Positions 37,272-45,764 of a DNA stretch of 64,000 nucleotides are shown here, one piece after another. Origin of the DNA: Desulfomicrobium orale DSM 12838. GTDB lineage: Bacteria > Desulfobacterota > Desulfovibrionia > Desulfovibrionales > Desulfomicrobiaceae. The DNA is taken from assembly GCF_001553625.1 (NCBI RefSeq), contig NZ_CP014230.1, forward strand, positions 806,001 to 870,000, written 5' to 3'. A program made the translations under genes and the position numbers. Every line of letters begins with the position of its first letter. Positions within the stretch are counted from its first letter, which is position 1. A model generated the notes under the pieces. That model did no database searches, was not told the origin of the DNA, and worked only from the letters and a program-made list of their open reading frames with translations.

Positions 37272-37487
37272 GGCTGCGTTCTCCATGCGGGAATCGGGTT
37301 ATGCCGTCAACAAAGGGCCGGGGCTGCCGGGCGCGCGAAAATCTTTTCATCCGCCCATATGGTGCCCGGCGTCAATCGATGAATTCCGGTCCGGGCGTCA
37401 CCCGGAGGATTCGGATGGTCCGGCCCTGTTTCTGCATGAATGCCCGCGGGCGGGAAAAAACTGCCGCATTTCCGCAAGGAGGCATTC

Positions 37488-39026
37488 ATGGGTTTCACCT
37501 CATCCATCCATATCGGGGCGTCCGGCGTCATGGCCCAGCAGGAGCGCATGTCCGTCATTTCCGACAATATCGCCAACCTGAACACGGTGGGTTTCAAGTC
37601 CTCGAACATGCTCTTCAACAACCTGATCAGCAAGCAGCTTACCGGGGCGGACGCGGGCAACCAGGTCGGCCAGGGCGTGGGCGTGAGCTCCATTCTGCCC
37701 AACATGTCTCCGGGGGCGCTGGAATCGACCAACACGCCCACGGATATCGCCGTCGGCGGGAAGGGCTTTTTTCTGGTCTCCCCGGACAACGCCAAAACGA
37801 CCTATTACACCAGGGCGGGGAATTTCCGCTTCGACGCGGATGGCTATCTGCGCGATCCGCAAGGCCATATCCTTCAGGGATACAGGATGCCCGCGACCTC
37901 CATGCTGCACAGGGAGCAGATTCTGCCCAAAGCCGGAGCCGTGACCCTCGAAAATATCCGGCTGAGCACCCACGGAGACGCCGGCATCGTCTCTGAACCC
38001 GAAGCGACCACGGAAATACGCATGGCGCTCAATCTGGACTCCGGCGCGGAAGACCGGATCTCCCGCACTGAAAGCCCCTTTACGGCTTTGTTCGATTCCT
38101 GGGACGCCACGCGGGAAGAGCCCCTCGGCGCGGAGAAAAGCGCCTATTCCTCGGCCCTGAAAATTTACGACGCAAACGGCACGGCCCACGCGGTGACCGC
38201 CTATTTCGACCCGGTTTCCGGCATCGCCGGGGATACCGCCGGACACCGCGTCTGGGAATATCTGCTTACCGTGCCGCCTTCTTCGGACGGCTCGGGACTG
38301 AACGCCAAAAAGGGTATTCTCATGGCCGGGACCCTGACCTTTTCGCCATCGGGCGAGCTGGTCAACATGACCGCGTTTTCCGGGACGTCCGACGACAAGG
38401 CCAACTGGCGGCCGGTTTCCTTTTCTTCCGACGGCTACCCGCAGGTTCCGGTTCATCTGGCCGGCAGCGCTCCCACGGCCATTTCTCTGGACATGGGGCT
38501 TCGTTCCGACAGCGGGTGGAGTATGCCCGAGGGAGCATCCATGGCTGGCCTTGGCGCCACTCTGGATAGTCTTCCGGGGATGGGCGGCGTGCAGAGGCAG
38601 GTGCTGGCCCTGACCAATTTCAGTTCCGCCTCGAGCACTATCTACCAGTCCCAGAACGGGTACGAGCGCGGCCTTCTGAAAACCGTGTCCGTCAACAGTC
38701 AGGGAGTGCTGACAGGCTACTTCTCCAATGGACAGTCTCAGGATTTGTACAAGATTCCGCTGGCGGATTTCGTCAATCCTCAGGGCCTGTTCAGGGAAGG
38801 GGGGAACCGCTTTTCGGCATCCAGAGATTCGGGAGCGGCCACGCTGGGATGGGCCGGAGACGGGAGGCTCGGGCTGGTGGCGGGTAATTCTCTGGAGAAC
38901 TCCAACGTGGATCTGGCCACGGAGTTCGTGAACATGATCATCACCCAGAAAGGCTTCGACGCCAACAGCAAGGCCATCACCACGGGAGATCAGATTATCC
39001 AGACGGCGATCCAGATGAAGAAATAG
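37488..39026 (+). CDS. flgE: flagellar hook protein
   Basis: The hook subunit joining the flagellar rod to the filament. The 512 residues have the N-terminal rod-type motif SDNIANLNTVGFKSSNMLF, DIAVGGKGFFLV, a large middle domain at about 150-400, and the C-terminal ENSNVDLATEFVNMIITQKG and ANSKAITTGDQIIQTAIQMK. AAGGAGG is 6 nt before ATG 37488. No other hook gene flanks it, so it is an isolated flgE locus. The 216-nt region upstream shows no clear sigma-28 or sigma-54 promoter. Confidence 0.93.
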   Translation: MGFTSSIHIGASGVMAQQERMSVISDNIANLNTVGFKSSNMLFNNLISKQLTGADAGNQVGQGVGVSSILPNMSPGALESTNTPTDIAVGGKGFFLVSPDNAKTTYYTRAGNFRFDADGYLRDPQGHILQGYRMPATSMLHREQILPKAGAVTLENIRLSTHGDAGIVSEPEATTEIRMALNLDSGAEDRISRTESPFTALFDSWDATREEPLGAEKSAYSSALKIYDANGTAHAVTAYFDPVSGIAGDTAGHRVWEYLLTVPPSSDGSGLNAKKGILMAGTLTFSPSGELVNMTAFSGTSDDKANWRPVSFSSDGYPQVPVHLAGSAPTAISLDMGLRSDSGWSMPEGASMAGLGATLDSLPGMGGVQRQVLALTNFSSASSTIYQSQNGYERGLLKTVSVNSQGVLTGYFSNGQSQDLYKIPLADFVNPQGLFREGGNRFSASRDSGAATLGWAGDGRLGLVAGNSLENSNVDLATEFVNMIITQKGFDANSKAITTGDQIIQTAIQMKK

Positions 39027-39120
39027 CGGCCGGGTTCGCCGCGGGCCCGGATTTTCACGGCCGCCGGACGCGATCCGTACGGGTTTCGGACAGAAACTCC
39101 GCGCGCTGCCTCCATTTCCG

Positions 39121-39930
39121 TCAGACGTATGTCTCGCCATGGGCGACGACGGCCACGGGACCGTGAATCCAGGCCCGGAAGCCGTCTTCGCTTTTCTCCA
39201 CCCGCACGCCGATATCCTGGCCGCTGGGCTGTCGGATGCGCATGTCGAGGGGAAAAATTTTCCCCTTGCCCAGCCACAGCGCCAAAGCCAGGCTTCCTGA
39301 GCCGCATCCGGTTTCCAGATGCGTGGAGTCCGTGGCACGCACCCAGACCACCGGGCGGATGGCGCGGTCTTCGTGCCAGATGCAGCCCACGGCCTCCTGA
39401 TCCAGACCGTATTTCCGGCGCAGTCCGGACGCCTGGGCGGCCCAGTCCGCCGGGAAGGGATGCGTGGTCTGATCCAGGCACAGATGCGTGATGCCCGGCA
39501 GGGAAACCAGCCCCACACCGGGAGCCAGCTCTGCCGCCATCTCAGGCGAAGACGGCAGGGGCATCCGGGCCCAGTATTCATGGCCGTGCGGGCCGGAAAC
39601 AGTTTTTACCCGCAGAACCTCCTCCACGCCGGAAACGGAGATGTCCGCGTGCAGGGAGCCATCCGTTTCCTTCATGAACAGGGCCGGGTTCTCGCGGAGC
39701 ATGACCGCGGCCGCCGCGCGGCAGGCGTTGCCGCAGAATTCTCCGCCCATCATGTCCAGCCGCACGGGCCGGACATGCAGGTCTAGATAGCCCACCTGCT
39801 CGGCCTGAAGATGATGGACGTCCATCAGCCGTCTGGCCGTCGGCGCCCGTTCCCCGGCGGGCACGGGATCCAGAATCAGAATGGTCGAATTGCCGCCGGG
39901 GCTGAGCTTGAAGAATCGAAGGCCGCGCAT
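39121..39930 (-). CDS. DapF-fold amino acid epimerase/racemase-like protein
   Basis: A 269-residue member of the diaminopimelate epimerase/PhzF superfamily. Two active-site cysteines are visible, C66 in GGEFCGNACRAAAAV and C209 in ETGCGSGSLALA, placed as in DapF. The N-terminus RFFKLSPGGNSTILI differs from the usual MHGLGNDF, and overall it looks distant from canonical DapF. A related substrate such as another amino acid is possible, as for the histidine racemase CntK. AAGGAGAG is 5 nt before the ATG. It is convergent with flgE and divergent from uppP. Confidence 0.7.
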   Translation of the reverse strand: MRGLRFFKLSPGGNSTILILDPVPAGERAPTARRLMDVHHLQAEQVGYLDLHVRPVRLDMMGGEFCGNACRAAAAVMLRENPALFMKETDGSLHADISVSGVEEVLRVKTVSGPHGHEYWARMPLPSSPEMAAELAPGVGLVSLPGITHLCLDQTTHPFPADWAAQASGLRRKYGLDQEAVGCIWHEDRAIRPVVWVRATDSTHLETGCGSGSLALALWLGKGKIFPLDMRIRQPSGQDIGVRVEKSEDGFRAWIHGPVAVVAHGETYV

Positions 39931-40053
39931 TGCGCTCTCCTTGTGTGTGTTGATCCGCATCCGTTGCAGGCCGGTTCCGGAAGGGGAAGACGGCATTGAC
40001 CATGTCCGTGCTCGGGGATAGGCGTTTCTTTTTCACGCCAACGCCAAAATGAC

Positions 40054-40848
40054 ATGACATCATTCCTGAACGCCATCCTGCTGGGCATTGTGGAGGGGTT
40101 GACCGAATTTCTGCCTGTTTCCTCCACCGGACACCTGATCATCGCCGGGCACCTGCTCGACTTTACCGGCCCCAAGGCCGAGACCTTTGAAATTTTTATC
40201 CAGCTCGGGGCCATTCTGGCCGTGGTCGTGCTCTACTGGCCGACCTTTCTGGGGCTGATCCGGCCGTCCGACCGCAGATTCAGCGGCCTGTACGGCCTTT
40301 GGCTGCTGTTTCTGACTTCTCTGCCCGCAGCGCTTCTGGGCTTCGTAGCCCATTCCTTCATCAAGGAGCGGCTGTTCAGCCCCATGGCCGTGGCCCTGGC
40401 TCTGGCCGCAGGCGCTGCGGCCATTATCGTGGTGGAGCGTCTGCCCGCCCGCAATGCCTGCCGCAGTCTGGATACGCTCACCCCCGCTCTGGCCTTGGGT
40501 GTGGGCTGCTTTCAGTGCCTGGCTTTGTGGCCCGGATTTTCCCGGTCCGCATCCACCATCATGGGCGGCATGATTTTGGGCGTGGAGCGCCGCACCGCCG
40601 CCGAATACTCCTTTGTGGCGGCCGTGCCCCTCATGTTCGCGGCCACTTCCTACGACATGCTGAAAAGCTGGCACCTGTTCACCCCGCAGGACCTGCCGGT
40701 GCTGGCCACGGGTTTTGCCGTTTCTTTCGCGTCGGCCTGGCTGGCCGTAAAAACCTTCATCGCCCTTCTGGGCCGCCTGACCCTGCGGCCTTTCGCCTGG
40801 TACCGTCTGGTCGTTGCGGCCATGGTGGTGTGGGTGTTCTGGCCATGA
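40054..40848 (+). CDS. uppP: undecaprenyl-diphosphatase
   Basis: This integral membrane phosphatase recycles the undecaprenyl lipid carrier for peptidoglycan and gives bacitracin tolerance. The 264 residues have EGLTEFLPVSSTGHLI near the N-terminus and the second active motif LWPGFSRSASTIMGGMILG, with about eight helices. The start is ATG 40054 with a weak ribosome-binding site. Its stop overlaps the CYTH gene start as ATGA, so they are coupled. Confidence 0.95.
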   Translation: MTSFLNAILLGIVEGLTEFLPVSSTGHLIIAGHLLDFTGPKAETFEIFIQLGAILAVVVLYWPTFLGLIRPSDRRFSGLYGLWLLFLTSLPAALLGFVAHSFIKERLFSPMAVALALAAGAAAIIVVERLPARNACRSLDTLTPALALGVGCFQCLALWPGFSRSASTIMGGMILGVERRTAAEYSFVAAVPLMFAATSYDMLKSWHLFTPQDLPVLATGFAVSFASAWLAVKTFIALLGRLTLRPFAWYRLVVAAMVVWVFWP

Positions 40849-41456
40849 ACGGCGTTGAGCACGAGGTCAAATACCGCCTGGCGGACCATGCCCGCGTCGA
40901 GGAACTGCTGCGCCGGAAGGCCGCACCGCGCGGCGGGTGGCATTTCGAGTCCAACATTCTGTACGACTGCGGCGGCGTTCTGTGCGATTCCCGGCGCGTT
41001 CTGCGTCTTCGCCGCACGGAAGACGCCGTTACTCTGACCTACAAGGAGCCCGCAAGCGGCCCCTCCGGCATGAAAAACCGGCGGGAACGGGAGTGCCGCG
41101 TGGCTCCGGCGGAAGAGATGGACGGAATTCTGCTTGGTCTGGGGTACAGACCGTGCCTGGAGTACGAAAAGTTCAGGGCGGTCTGGAGCATGGATTCCGC
41201 CCTGGTTTTTCTGGATATTCTTCCCGTTGGATATTTCCTTGAGATTGAAGGGGCGCCTTCTTCCGTGAGTGAGGCCGTCAGCGCCCTGGAACTCGTCCGG
41301 ATGTCTCCGGAGCGCGAAACCTACCCGTCTCTGGCTCGCGTCTGGATCGAGGAAAACGGCGGCGGCCGATGTATGTTTCCTGCCGCGCAACGGGCCGCCC
41401 TGGGGCGGACCCTCGGCTGCCGAATTTTCACTCAAGGAGAATCCCATGCTGACTGA
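40845..41456 (+). CDS. CYTH domain protein (class IV adenylate cyclase/triphosphatase-like)
   Basis: A 203-residue protein of the CYTH tunnel fold, whose members hydrolyse triphosphates or make cAMP. The signature ExExK appears as EHEVKYR at residues 5-11, followed by alternating basic and acidic strands (RRVLRLRRTEDAVTLTYKEP, RRERECRV, VFLDILPVGYFLEIEG). The last block matches the family FLEIEG motif. The substrate is unknown. It overlaps uppP by 4 nt and the aminopeptidase gene by 11 nt. Confidence 0.8.
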   Translation: MNGVEHEVKYRLADHARVEELLRRKAAPRGGWHFESNILYDCGGVLCDSRRVLRLRRTEDAVTLTYKEPASGPSGMKNRRERECRVAPAEEMDGILLGLGYRPCLEYEKFRAVWSMDSALVFLDILPVGYFLEIEGAPSSVSEAVSALELVRMSPERETYPSLARVWIEENGGGRCMFPAAQRAALGRTLGCRIFTQGESHAD

Positions 41457-42657
41457 AACTCATCTGGAAAAGTACGCCCGCGTTCTGTTCTGGGGTATGC
41501 AGAAGGCCCGCGTCACGCCTTTTTCTCCGGGGGACGTGGTGCTGGTGCGCACGGATATTGCGGCCCTGCCCCTGGCCGAGAAGGTCCAGGCCCTGCTCCT
41601 GGAGAAAAGGCTTTATCCGGTGGTGCGCATCAACCATCCCAGCTTTCTGGAGAAAGGATATTATTCAGGGGCCGACGATACGCTGCTGTCCAGGAATCCT
41701 CCGGGAGAAGAGGAGTTATACGCGTGGACGAGCGGGCTCATCTCCCTGCTGGCTCCGGATTCCGTCACTCATCTGAGCGGCGTGAATCCGGCGAAAATCG
41801 CGGTGGCCACCCGCGCCAGAAAGCAGCTCCACGACATCCTTGACCGGCGCGAGTCCAAGCGGCTTTTCGGATGGACCCTGTGCCTGATGCCCACTCCTGC
41901 CTTGGCCTGCAGCGCGGGCATGACGGAAGACCAGTATGCCGGGCAGATCATCCGGTCCGCCTATCTGGACGAAGAAGATCCCGTGGCCAGATGGGAGGAT
42001 TTTTTTCAGCGGGCCGAAACGGCCAAGGCCTGGCTGAACCGGATGGCCGTGGATCATTACCGGGTGCGGTCCGCGTCCACGGATCTCAAGATATATCCGG
42101 GCGCCCAGCGACGCTGGATCGGGGTTTCCGGGCACAACATCCCGAGCTTTGAACTTTTCACCTCGCCGGACTGCCGCAGGACCGAGGGTGTGTTCCATGC
42201 CGATCAGCCGTGCTACCGCAACGGCAACCGGGTGCAGGGGGTGACTCTTCGCTTCTGGAAGGGCCGGGCGGAGCTCGTCTCGGCGGAAGAGGGCGGGGAA
42301 TTTGTGCGCGCCCAGTTGAGCATGGACGCCGGAGCCTGCCAGTTGGGCGAGTTCTCTCTGACCGATAAACGCTTCTCGCGCATCGATGCCTTCATGGCCC
42401 ATACACTTTTTGATGAGAACTACGGCGGAGAGCATGGCAACTGCCATGTGGCCGTGGGATCGTCCTACGCGGACACCTACGCGGGCAGTCCGGAAGAATT
42501 GACCGCCGAAAGGAAAAAGGAGCTGGGCTTCAATGATTCGGCCCTGCACTGGGATCTGGTCAACACGGAACCCAAGACCGTGACGGCGATGCTGCAGGGC
42601 GGCGGGAGTACCGTCATCTATGAGGACGGCATGTTCCGCGTCCCGGATGAAGTATAA
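41446..42657 (+). CDS. M29 family aminopeptidase (AmpS-like)
   Basis: A cobalt- or zinc-dependent aminopeptidase of the AmpS/PepS type. The 403 residues have TSPDCRRTEGVFHADQP (metal ligand Glu), QLGEFSLTDKRFSRID, AHTLFDENYGGEHGNCHVAV and the metal-binding HWDLVNTE near the C-terminus, all expected for M29. CAAGGAGA sits 5-6 nt before ATG 41446. It is the third gene of the uppP-CYTH-aminopeptidase unit and ends before a short hairpin. Confidence 0.88.
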   Translation: MLTETHLEKYARVLFWGMQKARVTPFSPGDVVLVRTDIAALPLAEKVQALLLEKRLYPVVRINHPSFLEKGYYSGADDTLLSRNPPGEEELYAWTSGLISLLAPDSVTHLSGVNPAKIAVATRARKQLHDILDRRESKRLFGWTLCLMPTPALACSAGMTEDQYAGQIIRSAYLDEEDPVARWEDFFQRAETAKAWLNRMAVDHYRVRSASTDLKIYPGAQRRWIGVSGHNIPSFELFTSPDCRRTEGVFHADQPCYRNGNRVQGVTLRFWKGRAELVSAEEGGEFVRAQLSMDAGACQLGEFSLTDKRFSRIDAFMAHTLFDENYGGEHGNCHVAVGSSYADTYAGSPEELTAERKKELGFNDSALHWDLVNTEPKTVTAMLQGGGSTVIYEDGMFRVPDEV

Positions 42658-42689
42658 AAAGGCGGGACGGCGCCTTTCGGGCGCCTGAA
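42656..42689 (-). terminator. possible terminator of the HPt gene
   Basis: On the minus strand GGCGCC...GGCGCC forms a hairpin with a 5-nt loop, then 8 nt, then five T residues. The distance from stem to T-run makes it a weak candidate. Confidence 0.35.
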
Positions 42690-42692
42690 AAC

Positions 42693-43109
42693 TCAGCCGC
42701 TGTCCATCGACAGACCGGCCTGATACTCGCGGATGGCCGCAAGAGTCTGCTCACAGACATCCTTAAGCTCAGCGTGCAGAAGGGCGAGACGATCCGTCTC
42801 CCGATTCCGGATGGCCTGTTCCAGCGCCATGGCGGCCTGCTGCAGGGGGACGGCTCCCACCGTGCTTGCGGAGCCTTTCAGGGCGTGGGCCGCGCGAGCG
42901 GCCTGGGTGAGATCCTTGTGGGCCAGGAACATGCCGATTTCCCCGACATTTTTTTCAGCGCTCCTAGCGAACAGATGAAAAAGATCCGCCAGAAGCTCCG
43001 TGTCTCCCGACAGGCGCTCGAGAGTTCCCGCAACGGTCAGCAGCGGCGTTTCCGCCGTGTCAGGTTCCAGGGAGATGCCGAGCATGCCGAGAATACGGGA
43101 ATTTTTCAT
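42693..43109 (-). CDS. lone HPt phosphotransfer protein
   Basis: A 138-residue four-helix phosphotransfer domain. The phospho-accepting histidine is in AARAAHALKGSASTVGA, the standard HxLKG motif. No kinase or receiver domain is attached. It probably shuttles phosphate in a multistep phosphorelay whose partners lie elsewhere. The N-terminal 28 residues (MKNSRILGMLGISLEPDTAE) are outside the domain. It is convergent with the aminopeptidase and divergent from the DtxR gene. Confidence 0.82.
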   Translation of the reverse strand: MKNSRILGMLGISLEPDTAETPLLTVAGTLERLSGDTELLADLFHLFARSAEKNVGEIGMFLAHKDLTQAARAAHALKGSASTVGAVPLQQAAMALEQAIRNRETDRLALLHAELKDVCEQTLAAIREYQAGLSMDSG

Positions 43110-43186
43110 ACTTATGCTTGCCTCCGGTCCCTGTCTTTGTAATCATTCTTCCCAACCTCACGCAACAGCAACAGGACCCGATAGTT

Positions 43187-43687
43187 ATGGAAGCCATGTC
43201 CTCCAATCTCGAAGATTATCTCGAGACCATCTTTTCCCTGGAAGCGCAGCATTCAGAGGCCCGGGCCAAAGACATCGCCGACGCCATGGGCGTGCAGCGG
43301 GCCTCGGTGACCAACGCACTCCAGAAGCTCTCCCTGCGCGGCCTCATCAACTACCAGCCTTACAATGCAGTGACGCTTACGCCCGAGGGTTTCCGCACAG
43401 CCTCTCGTATTGTGCACCGGCACAAGGTGCTGTTCGACTTTCTGCACACATTTCTCCGGATTCGTCCCGAAATAGCCGAGGATACCGCTTGCAAACTGGA
43501 GCACCACATCGACGACGAAAGCCTGGAGACCCTGACCCGCTTCGCCCGCTTCATCATGACCTGCCCCAGAACCGGCAAGGACTGGCTGGAAGCCTTCACC
43601 CGCACCTGCAACGAAGGGGACATCTGTTCCGACTGTGAAGGCTGTATCCGCTCCTGCCTGGAGCGCCTGGACAGCAAGTGCGGCTGA
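43187..43687 (+). CDS. DtxR family metal-dependent repressor
   Basis: A 166-residue winged-helix regulator of the DtxR/MntR type. The DNA-binding part is ARAKDIADAMGVQRASVTNA with the wing YNAVTLTPEGF. The dimerisation domain has RHKVLFDFLHTFL and TACKLEHHIDDE with conserved Cys/His/Glu metal-ligand positions. A cysteine-rich tail, CNEGDICSDCEGCIRSC, follows and may add a metal or redox site. ATG 43187 and ATG 43196 are both possible starts. The next gene encodes tandem FeoA domains, which points to iron control. Confidence 0.88.
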   Translation: MEAMSSNLEDYLETIFSLEAQHSEARAKDIADAMGVQRASVTNALQKLSLRGLINYQPYNAVTLTPEGFRTASRIVHRHKVLFDFLHTFLRIRPEIAEDTACKLEHHIDDESLETLTRFARFIMTCPRTGKDWLEAFTRTCNEGDICSDCEGCIRSCLERLDSKCG

Positions 43688-43790
43688 TGCCGCGGTGTTG
43701 CCTTCGTAATCCTCCGCTCCAAGAAAGCCCTGCCCTGAGAGGTCGGCCGCGCAAAAGAATCAAACGGAATCCTTTTGCCGTGAGGAATGC

Positions 43791-44390
43791 GTGAATACCA
43801 TCGTCAATGTGCGCCAGATGGGTCTGCAGGACCGGGGTGTGATCAGGGCCGTCAGCGCACGCGGCGAGCTTGGCCGCCGCATCCGGGATATGGGGCTGGT
43901 TCCGGGTACTGAGATCAGCGTCGTGGGCCGTGCGCCGCTACGGGATCCGGTGGCTCTGCGTCTGCGGGATTACACTCTGACGCTGCGCAACAGCGAGGCG
44001 GATTATATCTCCGTCGAACTTTTTTCCGCCGAGCGTCCCGGCCGCCGCGGCGCGCGGCACGGCGCGCCCGGAGAGAGCAGTCAGGGCTGCGGCGGATGCC
44101 GTCATCAGGTGCAAGAGCCATCTTCCTCCCGCAGGACACTGGATGAGCTGAAAGAGGGAGAAAAAAGTGTCGTGAGCGGTCTGGCGCAGCCTCACTGCCG
44201 CCATACGGGCCGTCTCATGGCCATGGGCTTTATTCCGGGCACCGAAGTCCGGGTGCTTTCCGGAACTCAGGACATCCTGATGGTTCAGCTCCATTCCAGC
44301 CGTCTTTGTCTGTGCCGGAGCATGGCTCAAAGCGTGCTGGTCGATGGTGACGCTTCCTGCCCGCAAACCGCCTCTGTTCTCCCGGAATAG
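43791..44390 (+). CDS. tandem FeoA-domain protein
   Basis: A 199-residue protein with two SH3-like FeoA domains. The first, at about 5-75, has RRIRDMGLVPGTEISVVG, APLRDPVALRLRDYTLTLR and ends ADYISVEL. The second, at about 118-190, has GRLMAMGFIPGTEVRVLSG. The linker contains CGGCRH. FeoA normally assists the FeoB ferrous-iron channel, but no feoB is beside it. GTG 43791 is taken as start because TGAGGAA precedes it. An imperfect AAAAG...CTTTT symmetry upstream (about 43754-43777) could be an operator. Confidence 0.82.
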   Translation: MNTIVNVRQMGLQDRGVIRAVSARGELGRRIRDMGLVPGTEISVVGRAPLRDPVALRLRDYTLTLRNSEADYISVELFSAERPGRRGARHGAPGESSQGCGGCRHQVQEPSSSRRTLDELKEGEKSVVSGLAQPHCRHTGRLMAMGFIPGTEVRVLSGTQDILMVQLHSSRLCLCRSMAQSVLVDGDASCPQTASVLPE

Positions 44391-44535
44391 CCGCCTGCTT
44401 TTGCCGGGCGAGGGCGGCCCGGCCTGAAATTGTCAGAAACGGGCCTTTGTCCGGTTTGGAAACGGGCGGGGTCTTTTTCCGGCCTTTGATGAGATGCATT
44501 TCCCTGCCGGGAGAAAATCCGATACAGGCCGTTTC

Positions 44536-45279
44536 ATGCCGCCCCGCTACATCGTGCACGAAATCCATACGGGGATGTTTCCGGTGTGCAGCGTTCTCAT
44601 CCATGGGCAGCGGCACCAACTGCTTTGGGACACGCTCAGCCATCCCCGGCACTTGTCCGCCATTCGGCCCGCTCTTCATAAATCCTGTCTGGTGGCCTAC
44701 AGCCATGCGGACTGGGATCATGTACAGGGAACGGCCGCTCTGGACTGTGCCGTGGTTGTCGGGCACCGGGAATGTGCCCGGCGTTTTGAGTGCGAGGCGC
44801 CCCGGACCCTGCGCGACCTCCAGGCCCGGGAACCCGGCATGTGGGACGGCGTGCACCTTGTTCCGCCGACGGTCATATTCGACGGGCAGCTGGACCTCGA
44901 CCTTGGCGGGTGTACCGTGCATCTGCGGCATCTGCCCGGTCATACGCCGGATTCCATCGTGGCTTTCATTCCGGAATTGGCACTGCTGCTGGCTGGAGAC
45001 GCGGCGGAACTCCCCTGCCCGGACGTTCCGGAGAACTGCCATCTGGATGGCTGGATTCACGGTCTGGAATACTGGGAGAGCCATGACGGAGTACGTTATG
45101 TCATTCCCTCTCATGGTCCTGTCGGCGGCAGGGAAATCCTGAGCCAGACGGCGGCTTATCTGAGGGCCCTGCGTGACGGAGCTCCTCTGGACCTGCCTCG
45201 CGATGCCAGCGAATTTTACATGCGTACTCATGCGGAAAATCTGCGCCATTGCGGTCTGGCTCCGGGTAGCAGGCCATAG
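44536..45279 (+). CDS. metallo-beta-lactamase fold hydrolase
   Basis: A 247-residue MBL-fold protein. The metal motif reads SHADWDHVQG, so the second histidine of HxHxDH is replaced by Asp. Downstream ligands appear in LRHLPGHTPDSI and LLLAGDAAELP, and the last His in VIPSHGPVGG. The substrate is unknown. The start is uncertain: ATG 44536 (MPPRYIVHEIHTG) fits homologues, but ATG 44494 is also open. It lies between the FeoA and DsrE genes, same direction. Confidence 0.75.
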   Translation: MPPRYIVHEIHTGMFPVCSVLIHGQRHQLLWDTLSHPRHLSAIRPALHKSCLVAYSHADWDHVQGTAALDCAVVVGHRECARRFECEAPRTLRDLQAREPGMWDGVHLVPPTVIFDGQLDLDLGGCTVHLRHLPGHTPDSIVAFIPELALLLAGDAAELPCPDVPENCHLDGWIHGLEYWESHDGVRYVIPSHGPVGGREILSQTAAYLRALRDGAPLDLPRDASEFYMRTHAENLRHCGLAPGSRP

Positions 45280-45307
45280 AACATAATTCCCGCATCAGGA
45301 GAAAATC

Positions 45308-45646
45308 ATGAAAGCCGTGTTTCACATTGATTTAAACGACGAGAATATTTTCCGTCTGGCTCTGACCAACGCGGAAAATCTGCTCAAAGCCCGGCCCGAA
45401 ACCCAGACGCACCTGCTGGTGAATGGTCCGGCCGTGAAATTCCTTTGTCCGGCCAATGGTAGTGATGCCTTGGGCCGTGCCGAAAAACTGCTGCGACAGG
45501 GGGTGAGCATCCATGTCTGCGAAAACGCGCTGCGCGCTTTCGACATATCCAAGGAGGAACTCCTGCCCGGCTGCGCCACGGTTCCGGCAGGGGTCGTGGC
45601 GCTGATTGAATTACAGCAGCAGGGCTGCGCATACATAAAACCTTGA
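45308..45646 (+). CDS. DsrE/YchN-like family protein
   Basis: A 112-residue protein of the DsrE/DsrF fold (MKAVFHIDLNDEN, QTHLLVNGPAVKFLCPANG, GVSIHVCENALRAFDI, VPAGVVALIELQQQGCAYIK). The Cys in HVCENALR sits at the position of the active Cys in DsrE and TusD sulfur-transfer proteins. No dsrF or dsrH partner follows. CAGGAG is 8 nt before the ATG. Role unproven. Confidence 0.75.
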   Translation: MKAVFHIDLNDENIFRLALTNAENLLKARPETQTHLLVNGPAVKFLCPANGSDALGRAEKLLRQGVSIHVCENALRAFDISKEELLPGCATVPAGVVALIELQQQGCAYIKP

Positions 45647-45764
45647 CGCCGGGCAGATGTGAGTCGCCTTTTGCGGCTTGATTGGCCGGGTAATTTTGTG
45701 TTCGTGCCGGAGCCATCCATTGTTTCTGGCGGACCGGATGCAGCGATAAAATCTGTTCCGCAGG

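Noticed and set aside
37272-37487. Possible sigma-54 or sigma-28 promoter upstream of flgE
   Set aside because: TGGTCCGGCCCTGTTTC and nearby stretches miss the GC of the -12 element, and no TAAA-N15-GCCGATAA is present.
43754-43777. AAAAG...CTTTT symmetry before the tandem FeoA gene
   Set aside because: The arms are only 5 bp and the inner part is a direct repeat of GAATC, so it does not fit a DtxR or Fur operator well. Mentioned with the gene but not listed as a site.
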